Positions 15,985 through 24,353 of a DNA stretch of 64,000 nt are shown here, piece by piece. A program made the position numbers and the translations under genes. Position 1 is the first letter of the stretch. Each line of letters starts with the position of its first letter. The notes under the pieces are model-generated. The model ran no database searches and was not told the DNA's origin. It was given only the letters and a program-made list of their open reading frames with translations. Source of the stretch: Rhodoplanes sp. Z2-YC6860 (GTDB lineage Bacteria > Pseudomonadota > Alphaproteobacteria > Rhizobiales > Xanthobacteraceae); NCBI RefSeq assembly GCF_001579845.1, contig NZ_CP007440.1:3680029-3744028 (forward strand), read 5' to 3'.

Positions 15985-17718
15985 ATGATGTTGAGAGGGA
16001 GCGAGACCTTGAGGAACGATTGCGACGGCGGCGAAGCCATCCTGGAAGCTTTGCGCAATCTCAAAGTGGATTACGTCGTCTCGTCGCCAGGGTCGGAATG
16101 GCCTTCGTTCTGGGAGGCGATGGCCAGGCAAAAGCGTGATGGCAAGCCGGGGCCGACTTACATCGATTGCGGCCACGAAACGCTCGCGGTCGCGGTTGCG
16201 GCCGGCTACACCAAGTATACGGGACGCATGCAGGCGGTGCTGCTGCATGCAGGCGCGGGGCTCCTGCAAGGATCGATGGCGGTCGGCGCGGCGCGCGCCA
16301 TGGAAGTCCCGATGCTGGTCATGTCGGGCGAATCCGCGGGCTACGGCGAGAGCGAATTCGACCCTGGCTCGCAATGGTATCGCAACCTCAGCGTGGTCGG
16401 CGGTCCACAGCGGCTGATCGAACCGCTGGTGAAATTCGCGCAACAGTCACCCGCTCCGGAAATCCTCTACGAAAGCGTCGTGCGCGCCGGTGAACTGGCC
16501 CAGCGTCAGCCCAAGGGGCCGACCTACATGAGCGTGTCGATGGAAACCATGCTGCACGGCTGGCAAAGGCCCGACGCGCTGCGTAGCGTGCCGCCGGCGC
16601 CGAAGTCGCAGCCGCTGCCGCCGGAGATCGAGGCTGTGGCGGCCGCGATCGCGCAGGCCAAGAATCCGATGATCGCCGCCGAGAACGCCGGGCCGAGCTC
16701 GGATGCGTTCGATGCGCTGGTCGAGCTGGCCGATCTGATGGCCATCCCGGTGGTGGAAGGAGCGGGCGCGTTCTTCGGCAATTTTCCGAAGGACCACGAC
16801 CTCTATGTTGGCCAACAGATCGATCCGTTCTACGGCAAGATCGACCTGGTGGTGCTGGTCGAGACGCGGGCGCCCTGGTACCCGCCGAGCAATGTCCCGC
16901 CGGGCGCGAAGATCATTTCGATCAGCGAAAACTCGATCAAGGGCCACATGGTCTACCAGACCATGCATGCAGGCCAGTATCTCGAGGGCGACGTCGCGAC
17001 GATCCTCAAGCTTTTGTCGGAGGCCCTGCGCCGGATCGGCGTTGATCGGGCGATGCTGACGGAGCGCCGCGCCCGTTGGACCGCGGAGCACCGCAAATGG
17101 AAGGAGCGTGTGCTGGCCGCCGAGGAGAAAGCGGCGGCGCTCGACGTCATCACGACGCCGCTTCTGGCCAAGACGCTGCGCGAGGTCATGCCGTCCGACA
17201 CGGCCTACGTCGACGAGACCATCATTCATTCCTCGGGGCTTCGCGAGCATCTCGACTGGAAGGACGCGCTGACGTTCTTCCGGGCGCCGAGCGGACTGGG
17301 GCAGGGGCTCGGCTATGCGCTGGGGGTGAAGCTCGCGGCGCCGAAGCGGCCGGTCGTGGTGGCGATTGGCGACGGCACGTTCATGTACAACCCCGTCGTG
17401 CCGGCGGTTAGCTTCGCGGACGAGCACAAGTTGCCGCTCCTGATCGTCATTGCCAACAACGCCAAATACGCGGCGATGCAGTATTTCCACGACAGCTTCT
17501 ATCCGCAGGGCATCTCGCCCGGGAACCAGGACTACTACGGCGTCTACATCAAGGGACCGAAGTACGAAGAGACCGCGAAGCTCGTCGACGGCTATGCCAT
17601 GCAGGTGGCCAAGCCCGCCGATCTGAAGCCGGCGCTCCAGGCGGCGCTCAAGAGCATCCAGGCCGGCAAGACGGCAATCCTGAACGTGATCATGCCGGCG
17701 GCTGGCAAGCTTCGGTGA
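15985..17718 (+). CDS. Thiamine diphosphate-dependent enzyme (acetolactate synthase/benzoylformate decarboxylase superfamily)
   Basis: A 577-residue, three-domain ThDP enzyme. The N-terminal Pyr domain has the cofactor-activating Glu65 in DCGHETLAVA. A central domain follows, then the PP domain with the ThDP/Mg motif GDG at 462-464 and NN at 491-492. No small regulatory subunit gene is adjacent, and the setting is catabolic, so decarboxylation or carboligation of an oxo-acid is likelier than branched-chain biosynthesis. An in-frame TTG at 16009, after an AGGGAG site, is an alternative start. It probably belongs to the MarR-controlled island. Confidence 0.85.
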   Translation: MMLRGSETLRNDCDGGEAILEALRNLKVDYVVSSPGSEWPSFWEAMARQKRDGKPGPTYIDCGHETLAVAVAAGYTKYTGRMQAVLLHAGAGLLQGSMAVGAARAMEVPMLVMSGESAGYGESEFDPGSQWYRNLSVVGGPQRLIEPLVKFAQQSPAPEILYESVVRAGELAQRQPKGPTYMSVSMETMLHGWQRPDALRSVPPAPKSQPLPPEIEAVAAAIAQAKNPMIAAENAGPSSDAFDALVELADLMAIPVVEGAGAFFGNFPKDHDLYVGQQIDPFYGKIDLVVLVETRAPWYPPSNVPPGAKIISISENSIKGHMVYQTMHAGQYLEGDVATILKLLSEALRRIGVDRAMLTERRARWTAEHRKWKERVLAAEEKAAALDVITTPLLAKTLREVMPSDTAYVDETIIHSSGLREHLDWKDALTFFRAPSGLGQGLGYALGVKLAAPKRPVVVAIGDGTFMYNPVVPAVSFADEHKLPLLIVIANNAKYAAMQYFHDSFYPQGISPGNQDYYGVYIKGPKYEETAKLVDGYAMQVAKPADLKPALQAALKSIQAGKTAILNVIMPAAGKLR

Positions 17719-17732
17719 ACGGCTGACGTGCC

Positions 17733-18548
17733 TCAGCCGCGGTGAGTTCGAAGAAAATCGCGGAGGATTTTCTCGAAGCGGTCGTACGCCTCGATGGCGG
17801 CGTAGTGACCGACGCCGTCGAGACAATGGTAGACGGACCCAGGGATGCGGTCGGCGATGGCGCGGGCGGTCTTCGGCGGACAGACCGGATCGTCCGCGCC
17901 GCACACGACCATCACCGGCCGCTTTGTGTCGAGAACCGAAAAGATATCGGCGCGGCACATCATCTCCCAGGCGGCGAGATAGCCGGCCTTGGGCACCACC
18001 TTCATGACCTCGACCGCCTCGTCGGCCACGGCGGTCGACACACTCGGGCTGAGGATGGTCCGGCCGCGCTGGATCGCGAACTCTTTTGGTCCAAGCCGCT
18101 CCATGTCTGCGATGCGCGCGAGGCGGATCGGCTCGCGTTCGCTGTCCGGTAGCGTGCCGCTGCCGGTGACCGGCTGCAGCAACGTCATGGTGCGGCTGTC
18201 GATCAGATCCCGATGGCACGCCGTCGCAATCATGATCGAGCCGAGCGAATGCCCGACCAGATGCGGCCGCTTCACACCGAGTTTGTGCAACAGCGCCGCC
18301 AGGGACGCAGCGTAGCCCTCGGCGGTCAGCCGCGCCGTGGGCAGCGCGTCAGAACCGCCATAGCCGGGCGCGTCCCAGGCGATGACGCGGTGGTCGCGCG
18401 CAAACGATGCGAACTGACGCTGGAAGGACCCCGAATAGCCGCCGATGCCATGGACCAGGACCAGGGGCTCGCCCTGGCCGGCCTCGCGCCAGCTCACGGT
18501 CAGACCGTCGATCGTCGTCTTTTGCAGATCGGGCAGGGCGCTGCTCAT
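17733..18548 (-). CDS. Alpha/beta hydrolase
   Basis: A 271-residue alpha/beta hydrolase: oxyanion region LVHGIGGYSG, nucleophile elbow GHSLGS (Ser101), Asp in CGADDPVCPP and His in GVGHYAAIE near the C-terminus. Similar enzymes cleave C-C bonds of ring-fission products or esters and thioesters; the substrate cannot be read off. The start overlaps the acyl-CoA dehydrogenase stop (ATGA), so the two are coupled. Confidence 0.87.
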   Translation of the reverse strand: MSSALPDLQKTTIDGLTVSWREAGQGEPLVLVHGIGGYSGSFQRQFASFARDHRVIAWDAPGYGGSDALPTARLTAEGYAASLAALLHKLGVKRPHLVGHSLGSIMIATACHRDLIDSRTMTLLQPVTGSGTLPDSEREPIRLARIADMERLGPKEFAIQRGRTILSPSVSTAVADEAVEVMKVVPKAGYLAAWEMMCRADIFSVLDTKRPVMVVCGADDPVCPPKTARAIADRIPGSVYHCLDGVGHYAAIEAYDRFEKILRDFLRTHRG

Positions 18549-19699
18549 TTGGAATACTGCTCCAGCACGTGCCGGGCGAGCGTCATGCGCAGCACCTCCT
18601 CCGGCCCTTCGGTGATCATCATGCTGCGTTGATCGCGCCAGAGTTTCTCGATCGGCAGTTCCTTGGTGAAGGCGATGCCGCCGTGAATCTGGATGCATCG
18701 ATCGGCCGCCTGGAAAGACAACCGGTCGCCCAGCATCTTGGCCATATAGGCTTCGTTGCGGATGTCTTCGCCGCGCTCGTGCTTCCAGGCGGCGTGATAG
18801 ACCAGGAAGCGGAGTTGCTGAAGGTCCATGTAAGAATCGACCAGCATCCATTGCACCGCCTGCCGGTTCGCGAGCGGCTGGCCGAACGTCACGCGCTGCT
18901 GCGCGTAGCTGACCGACATCTCCAGGCAGCGTTGGATGACGCCAAGGCCGCGCGCGCCGTGGCGCACCCGGCCGGTGTTGATCCAATCCTGCGCCATCTT
19001 GAAGCCGTCGCCTTCGTTGGCGATCCGCTTCGACACCGGAATGCGGACATTGTCGAACGCGAGTTCGCAAGGCTCGTCGTCCATCATCGTGGGCTGCGCG
19101 CGGACGATCGAGACTCCGGGCGTGTTGATGTCGACGAGGAACGCCGTGATGCCGCGGGCGCCTTTGGAGCGGTCGGTCGAGGCCATCAGCTGGATGAAAT
19201 CGGCATGCTGCGCGTTGGTGATGAAGCGCTTGTAGCCGTTGATGACGTAGTGGTCGCCGTCGCGAACGGCGGTGGTCTTGATGCCGGCCGGATCGCTGCC
19301 GGCATCGGGCTCGGTCAAGGCAAAGCAGCAATCCTTGTCGCCCGATATGATCGGATAAAGATAGTCCGCCTTCTGCTCGTCGGTGAGGTGATAGAGGATC
19401 GGGCTCACCTCCGGCCCGAAGATCGAGGTCTTGCGCGTCGGCAGCGCAATGGAGCGGCCGAGCTCTTCCCAGATCACCACGCGGGCCATGAGCCCCAGGC
19501 CCAGCCCGCCGTATTCCACCGGCGTGGAGATGTTCCAGTACCCCATCTCCTTGGTCTTCGCTTCCAGACGAGCGCGAACGTCGGGCTTGAGGTCGGGGCC
19601 ATCATACGCTTCGCGTTCGATCGGAATGATTTCGCGATCGACGAAGCGGCGGAGCTGCTCCTTCATCAATTTGAGTTCTTCCGGGAGCTCGAAATCCAT
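18545..19699 (-). CDS. Acyl-CoA dehydrogenase family protein
   Basis: A 384-residue flavoprotein of normal length. The FAD/substrate signature FALTEPDAGSDPAGIKTTA lies in the middle domain, QRVTFGQPLANRQAVQWML in the C-terminal helical domain, and QIHGGIAFTKELPIEKLWRD near the end. The catalytic base is probably the Glu of ITEGPEEVLR (about residue 363), the usual position for this class. It oxidises an acyl-CoA at the alpha-beta bond. ATG 19699 follows AAGGA. It heads a two-gene operon with the hydrolase, with a MarR-like site about 92 bases upstream. Confidence 0.92.
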   Translation of the reverse strand: MDFELPEELKLMKEQLRRFVDREIIPIEREAYDGPDLKPDVRARLEAKTKEMGYWNISTPVEYGGLGLGLMARVVIWEELGRSIALPTRKTSIFGPEVSPILYHLTDEQKADYLYPIISGDKDCCFALTEPDAGSDPAGIKTTAVRDGDHYVINGYKRFITNAQHADFIQLMASTDRSKGARGITAFLVDINTPGVSIVRAQPTMMDDEPCELAFDNVRIPVSKRIANEGDGFKMAQDWINTGRVRHGARGLGVIQRCLEMSVSYAQQRVTFGQPLANRQAVQWMLVDSYMDLQQLRFLVYHAAWKHERGEDIRNEAYMAKMLGDRLSFQAADRCIQIHGGIAFTKELPIEKLWRDQRSMMITEGPEEVLRMTLARHVLEQYSK

Positions 19700-19790
19700 C
19701 GTTGTCCTTACTCGATCTGGCCGGCTCATACGCGGCCGTGTGACGCGGCTTTTTGATTTTACGTCGCAGCCAGGCGAAGCCTATCAAACA

Positions 19791-19812
19791 ATGCCTTTGT
19801 AACAAAGGTATT
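19791..19812 (-). promoter_or_regulatory. Candidate MarR operator, site 2 (best dyad)
   Basis: It contains the perfect inverted repeat CCTTTGT-A-ACAAAGG at 19794-19808. It lies between the UbiD-family stop and the acyl-CoA dehydrogenase start, which is 92 bases away. It is shared almost base for base with site 3 at 22507. Confidence 0.6.
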
Positions 19813-19834
19813 TGCGGTTGCGGCCCGAAGCGCC

Positions 19835-21364
19835 TCAAGAACGAGGTTTGGCGTCGCCCGCTGCAGGCTTCGTCTCGTTGTAGAACTGCTCCAGCACGGG
19901 CGGGAGTCCGGGGAGGCGGTAGTCCTTCCAGCGGTTCTTGACCTGCGTGTACATGCTTTCGCGAAGCGCGGTCCGCACCGGCGCCGAGGCGCGGTGCTGA
20001 TAGGGCGTGCAGGCGTTGACCAGCACCTTCGAGCCGAACGGCTTGACCTCGGGCGCGAGGCTCGGGTCGGCGCGGAACGACATGGTGTTGCGCAGCACGT
20101 CGAGATCGTCGGCAGGATTGCAGCGTGTGCTCATCGCCCACATGACTTCGTCGAAGTTCGTCGGATCGACATCGTCGTCCACCGCGACAATCCATTTGGT
20201 GTAATAGGTCGCCGCGGGGCAGTGCGCGGTCAACGCCAAAGCCTGACTGGCATGTCCGGGGTACATCTGTTTGATCGACACCACGACGAGGCAATTCGCC
20301 GCCGCCGCCGGCTGATGGCAATAGACGCCCTGGATGCCCGGCACCTTCATTTCCGCGAGGTTGTCGCGGATGCGCGCGGATCGCATGATCGCCTGGTAGG
20401 CGCCGATCTCGCATGACGGATAGGTGGCCATCAGCGCTGCCGTGATGATCGGCTGCCGCCGCATGTGCAGCGCCTGGACTTGGATCACCGGTTTGCGCGA
20501 CGGCTTGCCGCTGTAGAAGCCGTGGAATTCGCCGAGCGGACCTTCCATCTCTTCGTCGCCCGGATAGACGAGGCCTTCGATCACCATCTCGGCCCGCGCC
20601 GGGATCGGCAGGCTGACGACTTCACCGTCGGTCAGTTCGACGGGCGCCCCCATGATGCCGCCGGCCACGTCGAGCTCGGATTCATCCGCCGCATAGCGTT
20701 GCGAGCCGACCATCATCAGCACCGGATCGATGCCAAAAGCCGCGACGACCTCCGCGGGCTTGCCCTGCGCCCAGGCGGCCTGGCAATCGAGTTGCCCGTG
20801 CCGGCCCGGCACGAAGTTCAGCCCCACGCGGCGCGGTCCGTGCAACTGCTGCCGATAGACGCCGACATTGATGCGGCCGGATGTGGCATCGGCCGTGAGC
20901 GTGATGCTGCCGGTGCCGATGAACGGTCCGCCGTCCGCGGGCCAGAACGTCGGCACGGGAAACTTCGTCAGGTCGATGTCTTCGCCGCGCAGCACGATCT
21001 CATTGACCGGAGCATCGCGCTTGTCGACCTTGACCGGTGCGATGCGCCGGCCGGTGATCCGGCTGGTGGCCGCCACCATGTCCTGCGTTCTCATGGCCGG
21101 ATCGAGACCCATGGCGAGCGCATAGCGCTCCTGGCTCGAGCCCAGCATGTTGGCGAGCACGCGCGCGCCGTGCGGATTGTCGCTGAATTGCTCGAACAGC
21201 AGAGCCTTGGCGCCGAGCTGGCGTGTGGCCATGAAGGTGACCGCGCCAAGCTCTTCGTCCGGATCGACCTTTGTGTCGATGCGGTGCAACTCGCCGTGCC
21301 GCTCAATGAGAGCGAGCCATTCGCGGAGGTCGCGCCAACGTGAAGGATCTGACGTGTTGCCCAT
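19835..21364 (-). CDS. UbiD-family prenyl-FMN-dependent decarboxylase
   Basis: A 509-residue protein. UbiD marks include INVGVYRQQ (metal/prFMN region), the central motif EGPLGEFHGFYSG (equivalent to EGPFGEY in UbiD), and KWIVAVDDDVDP near the C-terminus. UbiD enzymes reversibly decarboxylate aromatic or unsaturated acids with prenylated FMN. No ubiX-like gene is in the window, so the cofactor would come from elsewhere. Its setting with a CoA transferase and dioxygenase argues for catabolism rather than ubiquinone synthesis. ATG 21364 follows GGGATGGAAG. It follows a tctC gene in the same operon. Confidence 0.9.
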   Translation of the reverse strand: MGNTSDPSRWRDLREWLALIERHGELHRIDTKVDPDEELGAVTFMATRQLGAKALLFEQFSDNPHGARVLANMLGSSQERYALAMGLDPAMRTQDMVAATSRITGRRIAPVKVDKRDAPVNEIVLRGEDIDLTKFPVPTFWPADGGPFIGTGSITLTADATSGRINVGVYRQQLHGPRRVGLNFVPGRHGQLDCQAAWAQGKPAEVVAAFGIDPVLMMVGSQRYAADESELDVAGGIMGAPVELTDGEVVSLPIPARAEMVIEGLVYPGDEEMEGPLGEFHGFYSGKPSRKPVIQVQALHMRRQPIITAALMATYPSCEIGAYQAIMRSARIRDNLAEMKVPGIQGVYCHQPAAAANCLVVVSIKQMYPGHASQALALTAHCPAATYYTKWIVAVDDDVDPTNFDEVMWAMSTRCNPADDLDVLRNTMSFRADPSLAPEVKPFGSKVLVNACTPYQHRASAPVRTALRESMYTQVKNRWKDYRLPGLPPVLEQFYNETKPAAGDAKPRS

Positions 21365-21448
21365 CTTCCATCCCCGACTGCAGCGTGCCCTCGCCAAGAT
21401 TTTCTCCGGCGGTCCGCAAGAGACCGCCGGAATTTATTCGGCCGCCGG

Positions 21449-22444
21449 TTATTCCGGCTTTACGCCGGCCTTGGCCAACGCATCGTGCCAGTGCGCTGCT
21501 TCGCCCGCCACCTGGTCGCCCATGGCTTTCGGCGTGGTCCAGGCCGGATCGATCCCCTGCGCCTGCAGCTTTTCGATCACCGCTTTATCCTTGCTTGCTT
21601 TTTCGGCCGCGGCGTTGAGCTTGGCAATGATGGTGTCAGGCGTTCCGGCCGGTGCAACGAGGCCGAACCAGATGCCGTCGTTGACACCCTTCATCTCGAT
21701 GCCGCTTTCCAGGAAGGTTGGAACATCGGGCAGGGCCGCGATACGGGCGCGTCCGGTGATGCCGAGAATCTTCAGCTTGCCCTGCTTGGCGAGCGCCGCC
21801 GTGGTGCTCGGGCCGGTGAAGACGCCGGACACATGGCCGCCGACCACATCGTTCACGACCAGAGCCGTGCCGCGATAAGGCACCAGCAGAATCTTGGCGT
21901 CGGTCGCCTGCAAGAAGGACAAGGCGCTGAGATAAGGCGGGGTCCCTATGCCCGAATGCCCGATCTTGATGTCTTCGGGATGCGCGTTGGCGTATTTGAC
22001 CAGCTCCTGCACGTTCGCGACGGGAACATTCGTCGCCACGCCGAGCGTGTGGAAGGTCCGGCCCGTCAGGCTCACCGGGCGGAAGTCCTTCACCGGATCG
22101 TAGCCGGGTTTGAGCTGCGTGTTCGGCACAACGACGAAGGACGGCTCGACCGCCAGCAGCGTGTAGCCATCCGCATGCTGGCGCGCCGCATAGGCTGTGC
22201 CGAGCGCGGTTGCTGCGCCGGGCTTGTTTTCGATGATGATCGCCTTGCCAAGCTGGACTTCCATCGAGCTTGCGACAATGCGGGCGATCACGTCAGGCGG
22301 ACCGCCTGGCGGATAGGGCACGACGACGGTGATTGGGCGGCTCGGATAGTCGTCCGCCGGCTGGGCCAATGCGGGCCCAAGGTTTGCCAGCAGCGCCAGG
22401 GATCCGGCGACAGCAGCAAGGAGTCGGGTGGTTCTGAGGTTCAT
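21449..22444 (-). CDS. TctC family substrate-binding protein
   Basis: A 331-residue protein with a clear Sec signal (MNLRTTRLLAAVAGSLALL, then ALAQ). Family marks are VVVPYPPGGPPDVIARIVA, IIIENKPGAATALGT, ADGYTLLAVEPS, PYRGTALVVNDVVGG, LPDVPTFLESG and a terminal ALAKAGVKPE. It is the first gene of an operon with the UbiD-family decarboxylase, suggesting that the ligand may be that enzyme's substrate or a precursor. ATG 22444 is chosen because the signal peptide starts there. A MarR-like site sits 63 bases upstream. Confidence 0.9.
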   Translation of the reverse strand: MNLRTTRLLAAVAGSLALLANLGPALAQPADDYPSRPITVVVPYPPGGPPDVIARIVASSMEVQLGKAIIIENKPGAATALGTAYAARQHADGYTLLAVEPSFVVVPNTQLKPGYDPVKDFRPVSLTGRTFHTLGVATNVPVANVQELVKYANAHPEDIKIGHSGIGTPPYLSALSFLQATDAKILLVPYRGTALVVNDVVGGHVSGVFTGPSTTAALAKQGKLKILGITGRARIAALPDVPTFLESGIEMKGVNDGIWFGLVAPAGTPDTIIAKLNAAAEKASKDKAVIEKLQAQGIDPAWTTPKAMGDQVAGEAAHWHDALAKAGVKPE

Positions 22445-22506
22445 TCTCGTCACAGCCTTTCGTTGTCGCGACGGACCATCTGCCGTCGCAGTGTCCCGGC
22501 GGCTGA

Positions 22507-22530
22507 CTACCTTTATAACAAAGTTATATT
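22507..22530 (-). promoter_or_regulatory. Candidate MarR operator, site 3
   Basis: The plus strand reads ACCTTTATAACAAAGTTATA, with the dyad TATAAC-AAA-GTTATA at 22514-22528. Read in reverse it matches site 2 at 17 of 21 positions. It lies between the MarR gene and the tctC-ubiD operon it would control. Confidence 0.6.
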
Positions 22531-22576
22531 GGGATGCACCTTGGGCCATGACTGCCGGCGACGAAGGGCCGCGTTG

Positions 22577-23128
22577 CTATTTTGCATCCATCGCCGGGAG
22601 CTCGAACAGCTGCAGGGAGCGGTCGGCGCTCTCGACCAGATCGACCATCTTGTGCCGCAGCAGTTCAAAGTCGGTGGCTGTCAGGCTTTCGAAAAGCATG
22701 TTGTTCACCGGCCGCTGAACCGCAGTCAGGCTTTGCAGCAGCCGCTCCGCCTTCGCCGTGATGGTCAGAATGACGCGCCGCCGGTCGCTGGGATTCTCCT
22801 CCTTGGCGACCAACTTCGACGTCACGAGCTTTGCGACTTCGATCGTCACGAACGCCGGGCTGAAATGCAGGTGCCGCGCTATTTCGTTGACGCCAATGAT
22901 GTTTTTTTCCTGCTCGCGCGCGATGGCAATCAGGATCGTGTATTGCGTCCCCGACAGGCCGATGGCGTTGCCGAGCGCATTGCGCACCGCTTGAATGCGG
23001 GTCGCGAAGGCGAGCGTGTCGTGCACGAACTGCCGGAACAGGTCGTCGCTGCCGCGCACCAGAAGCTCCGGTCGCGAGACGGTATGAAATTTCCTGGGGT
23101 TCGGCCGGACCTTCCGGGACTTGCTCAT
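22577..23128 (-). CDS. MarR-family transcriptional regulator of the catabolic island
   Basis: A 183-residue winged-helix protein. The recognition region is VNEIARHLHFSPAFVTIEVAKLVTSKLVAKEENPSDRR (given here only as a landmark; key parts are HFSPAFVT and the wing NPSDRRRVILTIT). The flanking N- and C-terminal helices serve dimerisation. ATG 23128 is preferred over upstream in-frame codons because AGGTGG lies 8 bases before it. MarR proteins of catabolic loci are usually repressors released by a ligand, often an aryl-CoA or aromatic acid. Four similar dyad-like sites surround it. Confidence 0.88.
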   Translation of the reverse strand: MSKSRKVRPNPRKFHTVSRPELLVRGSDDLFRQFVHDTLAFATRIQAVRNALGNAIGLSGTQYTILIAIAREQEKNIIGVNEIARHLHFSPAFVTIEVAKLVTSKLVAKEENPSDRRRVILTITAKAERLLQSLTAVQRPVNNMLFESLTATDFELLRHKMVDLVESADRSLQLFELPAMDAK

Positions 23129-23308
23129 TGCTGACGCCACCTGCCGTCGAATCATAATCATCATGCCCAAATAGCGCGCATCGGTCAGCATGCGCCGGTC
23201 TGACCTCAGCCCAAATTTTTCGTCATGCGAAAAGCAAGGAGGCGCAAATCGCCGCGGCCGGAGATCCGGAGCGGCGCCCTGTTGACGGGCATCGCAATAT
23301 AACCGAAA

Positions 23309-23330
23309 AATACCTTTGCAACTAAACGAA
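23309..23330 (+). promoter_or_regulatory. Candidate MarR operator, site 4
   Basis: It reads ATACCTTTGCAACTAAACG from 23310 and shares the left half (AAATACCTTTG) with site 2 read in reverse; the right half is degenerate. It lies in the divergent region between the marR gene and the five-gene tctC-to-dioxygenase operon, directly before the likely start at 23331. Confidence 0.45.
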
Positions 23331-24311
23331 ATGGACAATTCGATGCGCATTCCGCGGTGGCCGTTGTTCGGTCTGGTCGACACGCTCGCGGCGATCGCGA
23401 GCCAGGCATGCGCCGACGAATTTCCGAGCCGGACGGTGCGCGTGCTGGTGCCTTACGCAGCAGGCGGGCCGAGCGATACCGGCGCGCGGCTGTTGTCTGT
23501 GCCATTCGGCAAGGCCCTCGGCTCCTCTGTCATTGTCGAGAACCGCGGCGGGGCGGGCGGGCTGACCGGCACCGAACAGGTGTTGCAGGCCGAGCCGGAC
23601 GGCTACACGGTGCTGCTCGGCGCCGTCGGGCCGCTCGTCTACATCCCGGTGTCGCGGACCGTTCAGTATAGCGTCAAAGCCGATCTCATTCCGCTCGGCC
23701 TTATCTGGCAGTCGCCTCTGGTTCTTGTGATCAATCCCAAGCGAGGCATCAAAAGCGTCGCCGAGTTCGTAGCCTATGCCAAAGCCAATCCCGGCAAGCT
23801 CAGCGTTTCGTCGGCTGGGCTCGGGACCAACACGCATATGGCGAGCGAACTGTTCAAGCACGAGGCCGGCATCGATCTGCTGCACGTGCCCTATCGCGGC
23901 ACCGGAGCGGCGCTGCCAGATCTTCTGTCGGGGCAGATCGATGCCACGATCTCGGACGTGGCCGTGATGGCGCCGTTGATCCGCGAGGGCAAGCTGATCC
24001 CGCTGGCCGTGACGGCGCCGCAGCGGTCGGCCCTGCTGCCCGACGTGCCGACCATGGCCGAAGGCGGCTTGCCGGGCGCGCAGACCGAGAACTGGTACGG
24101 TCTGCTCGTGCGCACTCAGACGCCGGCGCCTGTGGTCGCCAAGCTCAAGTCCGCGCTTTCAGAAGCCGTTGCAGCTCCGGAATTCCGCGCCGGTCTGGCC
24201 ATCCAGGGCGCCGTGATCCGCGAACCGGGGACCGATGCATTCGCAGCCTTGATCGAGTCCGAAACCAAGCGCTGGACGCCGATCATTCGGGACAACAATA
24301 TCAAGTTCTGA
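23331..24311 (+). CDS. TctC family substrate-binding protein
   Basis: About 326 residues. A weak signal-like N-terminus (IPRWPLFGLVDTLAAIASQA, then CADEF) is followed by the family marks VRVLVPYAAGGPSDTGARL, VIVENRGGAGGLTGTEQVL, EPDGYTVLLGA, YAKANPGKLSVSSAG, PYRGTGAALPDLLSGQID and LPDVPTMAEGG. Start candidates are ATG 23331 or 23343; neither has a strong ribosome binding site, and a MarR-like site abuts the first. It heads a five-gene operon: tctC, CoA transferase, tctC, dioxygenase alpha, dioxygenase beta. Confidence 0.88.
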   Translation: MDNSMRIPRWPLFGLVDTLAAIASQACADEFPSRTVRVLVPYAAGGPSDTGARLLSVPFGKALGSSVIVENRGGAGGLTGTEQVLQAEPDGYTVLLGAVGPLVYIPVSRTVQYSVKADLIPLGLIWQSPLVLVINPKRGIKSVAEFVAYAKANPGKLSVSSAGLGTNTHMASELFKHEAGIDLLHVPYRGTGAALPDLLSGQIDATISDVAVMAPLIREGKLIPLAVTAPQRSALLPDVPTMAEGGLPGAQTENWYGLLVRTQTPAPVVAKLKSALSEAVAAPEFRAGLAIQGAVIREPGTDAFAALIESETKRWTPIIRDNNIKF

Positions 24312-24353
24312 TGCCCGTCCGCGGCGCGGGCTCCTCCAGGCGAGAAACCAATC

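Noticed and set aside
15985-17718. ThDP enzyme as acetolactate synthase IlvB for amino-acid synthesis
   Set aside because: No ilvN or ilvC neighbour, and the setting is a catabolic island; the motifs only define the superfamily.
19835-21364. UbiD for ubiquinone synthesis
   Set aside because: The gene lies in a regulated catabolic cluster with tctC; the housekeeping role is possible but not supported by context.
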